In this document: positions 1-7,700 of the stretch, in pieces | Layout of the letters: each line of letters begins with the position of its first letter | Position numbering within the stretch: the first letter of the stretch is position 1 | Assembly (NCBI GenBank): GCA_017537245.1 | Contig: JAFYLD010000039.1 | Coordinates: 1 to 64,000, forward strand | DNA length: 64,000 nt | Reading direction: 5' to 3' | Origin: Clostridia bacterium | GTDB lineage: Bacteria > Bacillota > Clostridia > Oscillospirales > Acutalibacteraceae | Notes under the pieces: generated by a model | Database searches by the model: none | Seen by the model: the letters and a program-made list of their open reading frames with translations, nothing else | What the model was told of the DNA's origin: nothing | Position numbers and translations under genes: made by a program

Positions 1-1
1 C

Positions 2-1972
2 ATGCCAGCTGAAGCTAAGCGTTACATCGCTAACAACAACATTCAGCTTTACACTGTAAACGCTATCGACATGGCGGCTGAAATCGGCCTTGGCAAGCGT
101 ACAAACACTGTTCTTCAGTCTGCTTTCTTTGCTCTTTCTAACGTTCTTCCACGTGAAGAGGCTATCGGCTACATGAAAGAAAAAGCACAGAAGTTTATGA
201 AGAAGGGTAAAGAAATCGTTGAAATGAACGAGAAGGCAATCGACGCAGGCGCTAACGCTTACGTTAAGATTGACGTTCCGGCTGACTGGGCTAACGCTAC
301 TGATGATAATGCAGTTGCTGCTTCAGAAGGTAAGGCTAAGCTCGTTAAGATGGTTGACGGCATCATGAAGCCAGTTGGCCTTATGAACGGTTATGATCTT
401 CCTGTATCTGCATTTACCGATCATGCTGACGGTACATTTGAACAGGGCGCATCTGCTTATGAAAAGCGCGGCGTTGCTGTAATGGTTCCAGAATGGAACA
501 ACGAAACATGTATCGGTTGTAACAAGTGCGCATTCGTATGTCCACACGCTACAATTCGTCCATTCGCTATGTCTGCTGACGAAAAGGCTGCGGCTCCAGC
601 TACAATTAAGGTTGCTACTAAAGAAAAGCTCGTTACAAACAAGGGCTTCAACTATACTCTTGCTATTTCTCCACTTGACTGTATGGGTTGCGGCGTTTGC
701 GTAGGCGTATGTCCAACATCTTCACTCAAGATGGTATCACAAGAATCACAGCTCGTTGAACAAGACAGCTTTGATTACTGTGTTGCAAACGTAACTGAAA
801 AAGATGGTATTGCTTCTGATGCAAACCTCATCTCTTCACAGTTCAAGAAACCACTTCTCGAGTTCTCAGGTTCTTGCGCAGGTTGTGCAGAAACTGCTTA
901 TGCTCGTCTTATTACACAGCTCTTTGGTGACAGAATGTACATCTCTAACGCTACCGGTTGTTCGTCAATCTGGGGCGGTCCTGCTGCTACATCACCATAC
1001 ACAACCGACGCTAACGGCCACGGTCCTGCTTGGGCTAACTCACTCTTCGAAGATAACGCAGAGCACGGCTTTGGTATGTACCTCGGTCAAAAGGCTATCC
1101 GTAATCGTCTTATCGACAACGTTAAGGCTATCGTAGATGCTTGCAAGGCACCTGAAAACGTAGTTGCTGCTGCAAATGCTTACCTTGACACAATTAACGA
1201 CGGTGCTAAGAATACCGCTGCTGCAAACGCACTTGTTGAAGCACTTAAGGGCTTTGACTGTGATTGTGAAGCTAAGAAGGATATTCTTGCAAACAGCGAA
1301 TACCTCTCTAAGAAGTCTGTATGGATCTTCGGTGGTGACGGTTGGGCTTATGACATCGGCTTTGGCGGTGTTGACCACGTACTTGCTACCGGTGAAAACG
1401 TAAACATCATGGTATTTGATACCGAAGTTTACTCTAACACAGGTGGTCAGGCATCTAAGGCATCTAACATCGGTCAGGTTGCTCAGTTCGCAGCTGCTGG
1501 TAAGGCTATCAACAAGAAGAGCCTTGCTGAAATCGCAATGAGCTATGGCTACGTTTACGTTGCACAGATCGCTATGGGCGCAGACCAGAACCAGACATTG
1601 AAGGCAATTAAGGAAGCTGAAGCTTACGATGGTCCTTCAATCATCATCGGTTACTCACCTTGCGAAATGCACTCTATTAAGGGTGGTATGGTTAACTGCC
1701 AGGCAGAAATGAAGAAGGCTGTTGACGCTGGTTACTGGGATCTCTTCCGTTACAACCCAGCACTCAAGGCTGAAGGTAAGAATCCATTCTCACTCGACAG
1801 CAAGCCAGCTACTGCTGACTATAAGGAATTCATCCTTAACGAAGCACGTTACTCTTCACTTACACGTTCATTCCCAGAGCGTGCAAACGAGCTCTTTGAT
1901 CAGGCTGCAGAGGCTGCAAAGGCACGTCGTGCTCACCTTGAAAAGCTTGTTGAGCTTTATGGTAAAGAATAA
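2..1972 (+). CDS. nifJ: Pyruvate:ferredoxin (flavodoxin) oxidoreductase, C-terminal part (5' truncated by window edge)
   Basis: PFOR oxidatively decarboxylates pyruvate with CoA to acetyl-CoA and reduces ferredoxin, the central energy step of fermentative anaerobes. The visible 656 residues begin inside the subunit; family members are about 1170-1190 residues, so roughly the first 520 lie outside the window and the first ATG is an internal Met. Two 4Fe-4S motifs are visible, CIGCNKCAFVCP (about 170-181) and CMGCGVCVGVCP (about 227-238), followed by the thiamine-diphosphate domain (CAGC, then GGDGWAYDIG and the EVYSNTGGQ segment). Codon use is strongly biased, as in a highly expressed gene. 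A strong hairpin terminator follows at once, so it is the last gene of its transcript. Confidence 0.96.
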   Translation: MPAEAKRYIANNNIQLYTVNAIDMAAEIGLGKRTNTVLQSAFFALSNVLPREEAIGYMKEKAQKFMKKGKEIVEMNEKAIDAGANAYVKIDVPADWANATDDNAVAASEGKAKLVKMVDGIMKPVGLMNGYDLPVSAFTDHADGTFEQGASAYEKRGVAVMVPEWNNETCIGCNKCAFVCPHATIRPFAMSADEKAAAPATIKVATKEKLVTNKGFNYTLAISPLDCMGCGVCVGVCPTSSLKMVSQESQLVEQDSFDYCVANVTEKDGIASDANLISSQFKKPLLEFSGSCAGCAETAYARLITQLFGDRMYISNATGCSSIWGGPAATSPYTTDANGHGPAWANSLFEDNAEHGFGMYLGQKAIRNRLIDNVKAIVDACKAPENVVAAANAYLDTINDGAKNTAAANALVEALKGFDCDCEAKKDILANSEYLSKKSVWIFGGDGWAYDIGFGGVDHVLATGENVNIMVFDTEVYSNTGGQASKASNIGQVAQFAAAGKAINKKSLAEIAMSYGYVYVAQIAMGADQNQTLKAIKEAEAYDGPSIIIGYSPCEMHSIKGGMVNCQAEMKKAVDAGYWDLFRYNPALKAEGKNPFSLDSKPATADYKEFILNEARYSSLTRSFPERANELFDQAAEAAKARRAHLEKLVELYGKE

Positions 1973-1995
1973 GATTTACTAAATCTTAAAATAAA

Positions 1996-2024
1996 AATCC
2001 CGCTATTTATAGCGGGATTTTTTT
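1996..2024 (+). terminator. Rho-independent terminator after PFOR
   Basis: An 11-bp stem AAATCCCGCTA / TAGCGGGATTT with a 3-nt loop runs into a T-tract 24 nt after the PFOR stop codon. Confidence 0.9.
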
Positions 2025-2086
2025 GATATTTATCTATTAAATTGTTTGATTTTATGTTATAATGATATTGTAGTAGCTATAATAGT

Positions 2087-4336
2087 TTGCTAAGTTGCAA
2101 AACAAATGCATTGGTAGCAAAGCAGATTATACAATTTCTACATGATTTTTTAAGTATTATTTTGTCTGGGGTGATTATTATTTCAACCATGATACAGACA
2201 GCCGCATTTGCTACGGCGTCTAAAGAAAAACCAACCCTTAATATTTCGGTTGTAACAAACGATTTTTCGAACGATTTGCTTACAACTCTCAGCGAAAATT
2301 ATATGGGCGTTAATCATTACACTACGTTGGATGTAGCGTTAGAAAATGCATTATCGGATGGGGTAAAAGGTATAATGGTATTAGCGGATAATTATCCAAA
2401 CAATACTACAACATTTACTGATTCACAAGCAACAAAGATAAATGAACTTAACGTTCGTATATACGTTGAATACCCTGCAAATAACGAAACATTGGGTATT
2501 GTAGAATATAACGGAACAGGTACAATGGGATACGACAGGGCTATTGTAATGGATTCTACCGCTTTGAGTATGGATTTGTATAGTTTGTTGTACGTACACG
2601 GTGCGCAATACGTTGCTAAAACCGATATTGCTAATGCTTGGCTTGTAAATGCTAAGGTAGCGGGTTATGATACGGTTGAATATTATGATGAAAAGGGTCC
2701 TACTGATTGTACTCCTTATTCAATGCTTGAAAAAAATTCATTGGGTAACGTGCTTATTGCGTCCACTAAACTCAGTCAGTTTATAACTGCTAGGTATGTG
2801 CCTTGCACAAGATGGCAGAGTCTATGGTTGGCTATACTTTCATGGGTATCACAAAGTGAGGTTACTACTATAAATTGGACTCCCGCCGTAAATCCAAATT
2901 ATTCAGCAACAGAAGAGCTTGCCGATAATGCCTATGCAGAAGCTGTTCGTCTTAATACGGAATGGTATATTAACAATATGCTTGATACGCGTGACGGTGT
3001 CGGTATTTATCAATGCTACTTATCAGGTCAAATGTTTGATGCTTTTGGCTCTCAAGGAAAACAAACCGGTTTTCGCGCCGATTGTAATGGTGAAAGTATA
3101 GGCGCTATCGCATTGGCAGGCGTTGTTTTAAATAATCAAAAGTATAAAGATATTGCTTATAAAACAATGGATTGGATGATTAACAAGGCAAATATGGCTA
3201 ACGGTAAGCGTTCTGACCCTACAAACGACCAATTTGGATTGTTATCGTGGTATGATGATGACGGTATGGATCCCAAATATCTCGAGTGGTATTTTGGTGA
3301 TGATAATGCCAAGGCAATATTGGGACTTATTTTGGGCGCTTCTGCGCTTAAAACCGATGAATTTGACAAACGTATATTAGAAGCAATACTTGCCAATTTT
3401 AGAACAACGGGTGTTTGCGGTTTTAGAACATCATCGTTAGATGGCGCAGATCTTGAAAAAAACGGTTGGGAGTATTATTACAACCGTCAAATTACGAACT
3501 ATCGTCCTCATTTTGAAGCTTTGCTTTGGGCGTGCTATTTATGGACTTATGATAAGACCGGTTACAAACCATTATTAGAACGTACTAAGATAGGTATTTC
3601 TATGATGATGAATGCCTATGATGCTACTATGGCAAGAGATAACGATAGTGGCTCTGGTCAGTGGATGTGGACTAATGGTATGCAGCAAGAACGCGCCAAA
3701 ATGATTTGGCCGCTTGCTTGGCTTGTAAGAATTGAGCCTACCAAAGAACACGTCGGATGGCTTGATACTATTATTACCGATATGATGGCATATCAAGATG
3801 CTGATACCGGTGCGCTTCGTGATGCATTTGGTGAAACCGGAGAGGGTAAAGGTGAGTTTGGACCGTTTGCTTCAAATATGGATTACGGAACACACGAATC
3901 ACCTGTAATTCAGAAAAACGGTGATCCTTGCACAGATTCGCTTTATACGTCAAACTTTGCAATGGTAACTCTTAATGAGGCTTATGCTGTAATGGCTGCA
4001 AACGGCTATACCCAAAAGGCATTGGAATATAAACAGTATGCAAAATCTATATCAGATTATCACGTAAGAATACAACAGGTAAGTGATACAAATTCAAAGT
4101 ATAACGGAGTTTGGTTTCGTGGCTTTGACTACAAAAAGTGGGAGACCTATGGTAGTGATGGCGACGCGGGTTGGGGTATTTGGTGTACAGAAACAGGCTG
4201 GTCGCAAGCTCAAATTTCATCTGCACTGTCATTGCAAATATTAGACACGAATATTTGGGATTATACTAGCGGTACAACTATTAATAGATGTTTTGCCGAC
4301 ACTGTACAAACAATGTTAAAAGATTATTACAAATAA
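2087..4336 (+). CDS. Secreted protein of unknown function, probable alpha/alpha-toroid glycan-active C-terminal domain
   Basis: I do not recognise the exact family. The N-terminus has a hydrophobic stretch (LSIILSGVIIISTMIQ) ending in AFA-TA, which fits a signal peptide cut near residue 43. Residues about 50-260 look like an alpha/beta domain. From about 290 to the end the protein is helix-rich with many Trp/Tyr and recurring WLDT/WMIN/YYNRQ-type segments, as in six-hairpin glycosidases and lyases. The start is uncertain: the longest frame opens with TTG and no Shine-Dalgarno, and two TATAAT boxes (2058-2063, 2078-2083) lie around it, so TTG 2111 or GTG 2171 are alternatives. It is followed by its own terminator and then by a GH20-like gene, which suggests a role in glycan degradation; that is inference. 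Confidence 0.7.
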   Translation: MLSCKTNALVAKQIIQFLHDFLSIILSGVIIISTMIQTAAFATASKEKPTLNISVVTNDFSNDLLTTLSENYMGVNHYTTLDVALENALSDGVKGIMVLADNYPNNTTTFTDSQATKINELNVRIYVEYPANNETLGIVEYNGTGTMGYDRAIVMDSTALSMDLYSLLYVHGAQYVAKTDIANAWLVNAKVAGYDTVEYYDEKGPTDCTPYSMLEKNSLGNVLIASTKLSQFITARYVPCTRWQSLWLAILSWVSQSEVTTINWTPAVNPNYSATEELADNAYAEAVRLNTEWYINNMLDTRDGVGIYQCYLSGQMFDAFGSQGKQTGFRADCNGESIGAIALAGVVLNNQKYKDIAYKTMDWMINKANMANGKRSDPTNDQFGLLSWYDDDGMDPKYLEWYFGDDNAKAILGLILGASALKTDEFDKRILEAILANFRTTGVCGFRTSSLDGADLEKNGWEYYYNRQITNYRPHFEALLWACYLWTYDKTGYKPLLERTKIGISMMMNAYDATMARDNDSGSGQWMWTNGMQQERAKMIWPLAWLVRIEPTKEHVGWLDTIITDMMAYQDADTGALRDAFGETGEGKGEFGPFASNMDYGTHESPVIQKNGDPCTDSLYTSNFAMVTLNEAYAVMAANGYTQKALEYKQYAKSISDYHVRIQQVSDTNSKYNGVWFRGFDYKKWETYGSDGDAGWGIWCTETGWSQAQISSALSLQILDTNIWDYTSGTTINRCFADTVQTMLKDYYK

Positions 4337-4347
4337 TATTAAATGCG

Positions 4348-4378
4348 AAATCCCACCGAGAAATCGATGGGATTTTTT
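4348..4378 (+). terminator. Rho-independent terminator
   Basis: AAATCCCA pairs with TGGGATTT, continued by CGA/TCG around one mismatch and closed by a GAAA tetraloop, followed by T6. It ends the transcript of the 2087-4336 gene. Confidence 0.88.
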
Positions 4379-4379
4379 G

Positions 4380-4407
4380 TTGACTTTATTTACTTAAATG
4401 GTATAAT
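4380..4407 (+). promoter_or_regulatory. Sigma-A promoter of the GH20-like gene
   Basis: TTGACT (4380-4385) and TATAAT (4402-4407) are separated by 16 nt. The predicted transcript starts about 15 nt before the coding region, leaving just enough leader for the Shine-Dalgarno AAAGGCGG. Confidence 0.8.
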
Positions 4408-4430
4408 TTACTTGAAAGGCGGTGCTTTTT

Positions 4431-6050
4431 ATGGCAAAAAAATTTGAAAGATTTGGCGTTATGATAGATATGTCACGTAACGCGGTTATGACGGTGGAAT
4501 CTTTAAAGCAATATTTTATTTTGCTTAAAAAGATGGGATATAATTCAGTTATGCTTTATACCGAAGATACTTACGAAGTAGAGGGCGAGCCATATTTTGG
4601 CTATATGCGTGGTAGATACTCTATTGCTGAAATGCAAGAACTTGACGAGTATGCAAGCAATATGGGTATTGAGCTTATTCCTTGTATTCAAACCCTTGCT
4701 CACTTAAATCAAGCGCTTCGTTGGGGGACAATTCCCGTTGACTGCAACGACATTATGCTTACCGATGACGAAAAGGTTTACGATCTAATTGATAGAATGT
4801 TTAAAACGCTTAAAAAGTGCTTTAAATCGTCTTATATTCACATTGGTATGGACGAGGCGCACATGCTCGGTCGCGGTAAACACCTTGATATTCACGGCTA
4901 TGAAAGCACCAACGAGATAATTAAGCGCCATTTGGCAGTAGTTTGCGATATTGCTAAAAAATATGATTACGTACCTATTATCTGGTCGGATATGTATTTC
5001 CGTTCTTGGAACAATGGTCAATACTGCTTTATCGAGGGTGAAAAGAAGGTGCCTCAAGAGGTTGTTGACGCTATGCATCCAGACGTAATTCCTGTTTATT
5101 GGGATTATTATAGTAAAGAAGAAAAGCACTATAGCGATATGATAAAGAACCACAAGCAAATTTCTAAAAACGTTTGGTTTGCGGGTGGCGCGTGGGGTTG
5201 GCACGGATTCACACCATTTAACGGTCATACCATTGAAACCTCTGTTCCTGCAATTGATGCTTGTAAGAATAATAAGATTAAAAACGTGTTTATTACCATG
5301 TGGGGTAACGATGGTTGCGAGAGCTCTAACTACGCGCTATTGCCGTCACTCTTGTATATTGCAGAATATGCAAAGGGTAATACCGACGAAGAAAAGATTA
5401 AGGCAAAATTTAAGCGCATAACAGGTGTTGACTACGACGACTTTATGCTACTTGATAAACCAAATCAGGTAGATATGCGCACAAACTGCAAACTACCGCC
5501 AAACCCTGTTAAGTATATGTATTATTCTGACTACTTTAGCGACTTTTTGGACGTTACAGTACGCGACGACGTAAACGCTTACGATTATTACGATGACGTT
5601 GCTAAAAAACTTTATGCAGTTGCTAAAAAGACACGCAAGTATGGTTATCTTTTTGATGCGGCGGCAAAAATGTGCGACGTTATGAAATATAAGTACGAGC
5701 TTGGCAAGAAGACTCGCGCCGCTTATGAAAACGGCGACAAGGCAACGCTTGAGCGCCTTGCAAAGACCGATTACGTAGAGGTTGCAAAAGCGATGCACAA
5801 GTTTGGTTTGGCGTTTGAAAAACAGTGGTATAAAGAAAACAAACCGCAAGGCTTTGACGTGCAAGACCATCGTATAGGCGGTCTTATTCGCAGAACAGAG
5901 GCTTGCCGCAAGAGATTGCTTGATTACGTAGCGGGTAGGGTAGATTCAATACCCGAATACGAGGAAAAACTACTAAACGCTTATGGTAACGAGCCACGCA
6001 GCATTGAGTCGTTTAAGGTTTATTCAACAGTAAACGTTATATCACACTAA
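4431..6050 (+). CDS. Glycoside hydrolase family 20-like beta-N-acetylhexosaminidase
   Basis: Predicted TIM-barrel exo-hexosaminidase removing terminal GlcNAc/GalNAc. The hallmark is YIHIGMDEAHMLG: the Asp-Glu pair (about D141-E142 from this start) would be the assisting and acid residues of the family's substrate-assisted mechanism. Upstream lie the barrel segments LGYNS-like, MLYTEDTY and IELIPCIQTLAHL; downstream come IIWSDMYFR and the aromatic AGGAWGWHGF. There is no signal peptide, so it is probably cytoplasmic and acts on imported oligosaccharides. The ATG at 4431 is chosen over the in-frame GTG at 4422 because AAAGGCGG (4415-4422) sits 8 nt before it. It has its own promoter and terminator. 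The exact substrate is not readable. Confidence 0.85.
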   Translation: MAKKFERFGVMIDMSRNAVMTVESLKQYFILLKKMGYNSVMLYTEDTYEVEGEPYFGYMRGRYSIAEMQELDEYASNMGIELIPCIQTLAHLNQALRWGTIPVDCNDIMLTDDEKVYDLIDRMFKTLKKCFKSSYIHIGMDEAHMLGRGKHLDIHGYESTNEIIKRHLAVVCDIAKKYDYVPIIWSDMYFRSWNNGQYCFIEGEKKVPQEVVDAMHPDVIPVYWDYYSKEEKHYSDMIKNHKQISKNVWFAGGAWGWHGFTPFNGHTIETSVPAIDACKNNKIKNVFITMWGNDGCESSNYALLPSLLYIAEYAKGNTDEEKIKAKFKRITGVDYDDFMLLDKPNQVDMRTNCKLPPNPVKYMYYSDYFSDFLDVTVRDDVNAYDYYDDVAKKLYAVAKKTRKYGYLFDAAAKMCDVMKYKYELGKKTRAAYENGDKATLERLAKTDYVEVAKAMHKFGLAFEKQWYKENKPQGFDVQDHRIGGLIRRTEACRKRLLDYVAGRVDSIPEYEEKLLNAYGNEPRSIESFKVYSTVNVISH

Positions 6051-6052
6051 TA

Positions 6053-6077
6053 AAAAAGACGGCGAAAGCCGTCTTTT
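6053..6077. terminator. Bidirectional terminator between convergent genes
   Basis: AAAAAAGACGGC-GAAA-GCCGTCTTTTTT, a GC-rich stem flanked by A and T tracts, serves the GH20-like gene and the minus-strand operon ending at 6115. Confidence 0.9.
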
Positions 6078-6114
6078 TTTAATTTAAAATTGAAAGTTTA
6101 AAATGGAAAATGTT

Positions 6115-6525
6115 TTATCTAAAATCAACTTCGAAAATTCGGTTTTTAGGTCTGCTTTTAAGTCCGAAAATTATGATATTTGGTAATAATAAAATTATAC
6201 CAACCAACATTTCTAATATAAAAAGAATTGTCATAACAACAACTGCAAAAGCAGGCCAATGATCGATTTTGAGTTTTTCTTTAACGATTCTAATAGTGCA
6301 GAAAACATTGGCAATACCGCCAAAAGTGAATGCAGTGACAACCGACATAATTATATAGTTTTTGATAGATGGCTCTTCCAAATTTATATTTTCTATGTAT
6401 ATGTTATTAATTGGATGCCCTAATAATGCAGTTAAAAATTCTAATACAAAAGAGCTAAAAAAGACACAAAGTAATATTATAAAAACTTTTTTATATAAAT
6501 TAACAGGTACTTTTGAAAAATACAT
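6115..6525 (-). CDS. Small integral membrane protein, unknown function
   Basis: 136 residues with about four hydrophobic segments: IILLCVFFSSFVLEFLTALL near 15-34, YIIMSVVTAFTFGGIANVF near 57-75, and a long AVVVMTILFILEMLVGIILL with LPNIIIFGL near 95-120. The C-terminus is basic (KSRPKNR). No family is recognised. An AGGAG Shine-Dalgarno overlaps the end of ruvX, and the start lies 16 nt after the ruvX stop, so it is probably the last gene of the minus-strand operon. The product is likely a polytopic inner-membrane protein. Confidence 0.7.
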   Translation of the reverse strand: MYFSKVPVNLYKKVFIILLCVFFSSFVLEFLTALLGHPINNIYIENINLEEPSIKNYIIMSVVTAFTFGGIANVFCTIRIVKEKLKIDHWPAFAVVVMTILFILEMLVGIILLLPNIIIFGLKSRPKNRIFEVDFR

Positions 6526-6541
6526 AAAATTGATTTCTCCT

Positions 6542-6949
6542 TTATAAACTTCTTAAATAATCTTCAAGTATTATTACCGCTGCTACGGCGTCAACAGTTT
6601 GTTTTCGTTTTTTGCCTCGAACATTATTCATACTAAGGTAATTGTGCGCGGTAACGGTGGTGCAACGCTCGTCCCAAAGAACTACCTCGATGCTGCTTTT
6701 TGTCTTTATTTGTTCGGCTATTGCGGCGCATTCTTGCGCGCGTTCACCTAAACTGCCATCCATATTTTTGGGATAGCCTACTACTATGCGTTCGGCGGAG
6801 AATTCTTTTGCCTTATCACACACCTTCTCAACAAGGCGCTCGGTGTTATATTCGGTTATAACCTCTTTGGGAAAGGCAAATTGATTTGTTGCGTCCGATA
6901 CCGCAATACCGGTACGCGCTTTGCCTAAATCGACTGACATTATTATCAT
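6542..6949 (-). CDS. ruvX: RuvX/YqgF family pre-16S rRNA nuclease (Holliday-junction resolvase-like)
   Basis: RNase H-fold protein of 135 residues, the usual length. Visible motifs are the first acidic strand SVDLGKARTGIAVSD (Asp7), VGYPKNMDGS, WDERCTT and the C-terminal DAVAAVIILEDYL with its acidic residue. In bacteria it matures the 5' end of 16S rRNA and was earlier proposed as a resolvase. The start ATG follows GGGGTG by 5 nt. It lies 11 nt after the phosphatase stop, within one minus-strand operon. Confidence 0.95.
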   Translation of the reverse strand: MIIMSVDLGKARTGIAVSDATNQFAFPKEVITEYNTERLVEKVCDKAKEFSAERIVVGYPKNMDGSLGERAQECAAIAEQIKTKSSIEVVLWDERCTTVTAHNYLSMNNVRGKKRKQTVDAVAAVIILEDYLRSL

Positions 6950-6960
6950 AATAACACCCC

Positions 6961-7614
6961 TTAATCCTTTGGTATTATACGACTGCGCTTTGGCATGTAC
7001 TCACTCGGTACGTGACTGTGGTCGTTAAAAAACTCAATGCCGATTTTGTCGTCATCATCAATTTTTATAAGCGTAACTGATGTGTTTTCGTGCCAAGGAA
7101 CGTCTTTAAGACGGGTAATATCGTTATAAAGAATGCGACAGGTAAGGCAACGCAACACGCCGCCGTGAGATGCCGCCGCGATGGTTTTACCGCGGTTTTG
7201 GTGGGCGAGGTACAATATTTCGTTATAGATGCGAACGTAAGCGTCGCGCATAGCCTCGCCACCCTCGGGAGCAAAGTCTTGGGGGTGATTATTCCACGCG
7301 TCTGCAAGTCCCGGAATTGCATTAAACGCCTCTTGCCAAGGTCTGCCTTCTACTACGCCACCATCTAGCTCGGCTAGATTTTTGCGCGTTATTATTTCTA
7401 GATTTTTGCCAAAGGCAATAGCCTGCGCGGTCTTTTGAGCGCGGATTAGGGGACTAGAATATACAGCGTCTAGCTTTATATCTTTAAAACGCTCTTTTAA
7501 AAATTCTAGTTGTTTTGCGCCGATTTCGCTTATATCGCAATCGGTAGAGCCTTGAAAAAGGCGTTTGTGGTTGCCCATCGCTTCGCAGTGACGGACGAGA
7601 TAAATATAAGTCAT
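6961..7614 (-). CDS. Histidine phosphatase superfamily protein (phosphoglycerate mutase-like)
   Basis: 217 residues from the chosen start. The catalytic LVRHCEA (RHxE, His9) opens the protein, SSPLIRAQKTAQAI carries the phosphate-binding Arg, and AASHGGVLRCL carries the second His. The family includes cofactor-dependent mutases, alpha-ribazole phosphatases and small-molecule phosphatases; the substrate cannot be told here. A longer frame exists to 7692, but it reads through the two-hairpin repeat at 7638-7690. The AGAGGT Shine-Dalgarno before ATG 7614 gives the natural start. Confidence 0.9.
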   Translation of the reverse strand: MTYIYLVRHCEAMGNHKRLFQGSTDCDISEIGAKQLEFLKERFKDIKLDAVYSSPLIRAQKTAQAIAFGKNLEIITRKNLAELDGGVVEGRPWQEAFNAIPGLADAWNNHPQDFAPEGGEAMRDAYVRIYNEILYLAHQNRGKTIAAASHGGVLRCLTCRILYNDITRLKDVPWHENTSVTLIKIDDDDKIGIEFFNDHSHVPSEYMPKRSRIIPKD

Positions 7615-7637
7615 TTTAAACCTCTTTCGCATAGGAG

Positions 7638-7690
7638 TATCCCTCCGTCTTTTGCTTTGCAAAATCCACCTCCCTTTAGGCAAGGGAGGC
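7638..7690 (+). repeat. Two-hairpin repeat, copy 1
   Basis: TATCCCTCCGTC, then a first hairpin TTTTGC-TTT-GCAAAA, then the constant second hairpin CCTCCCTT-TAGGC-AAGGGAGG (7669-7689). The second hairpin is identical at 58632-58652 and 59475-59495, while the first differs in sequence but keeps its pairing. It lies between the GH78 gene and the phosphatase gene. Confidence 0.88.
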
Positions 7691-7700
7691 ATAAGAGGAA

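Noticed and set aside
804..1403. Overlapping long frames inside PFOR and other highly expressed genes
   Set aside because: They have low-complexity Leu/Ser/Thr composition, no ribosome-binding site and lie wholly within well-supported genes.
7615..7692. Longer start for the histidine phosphatase
   Set aside because: It would translate the two-hairpin repeat; a good Shine-Dalgarno marks ATG 7614.
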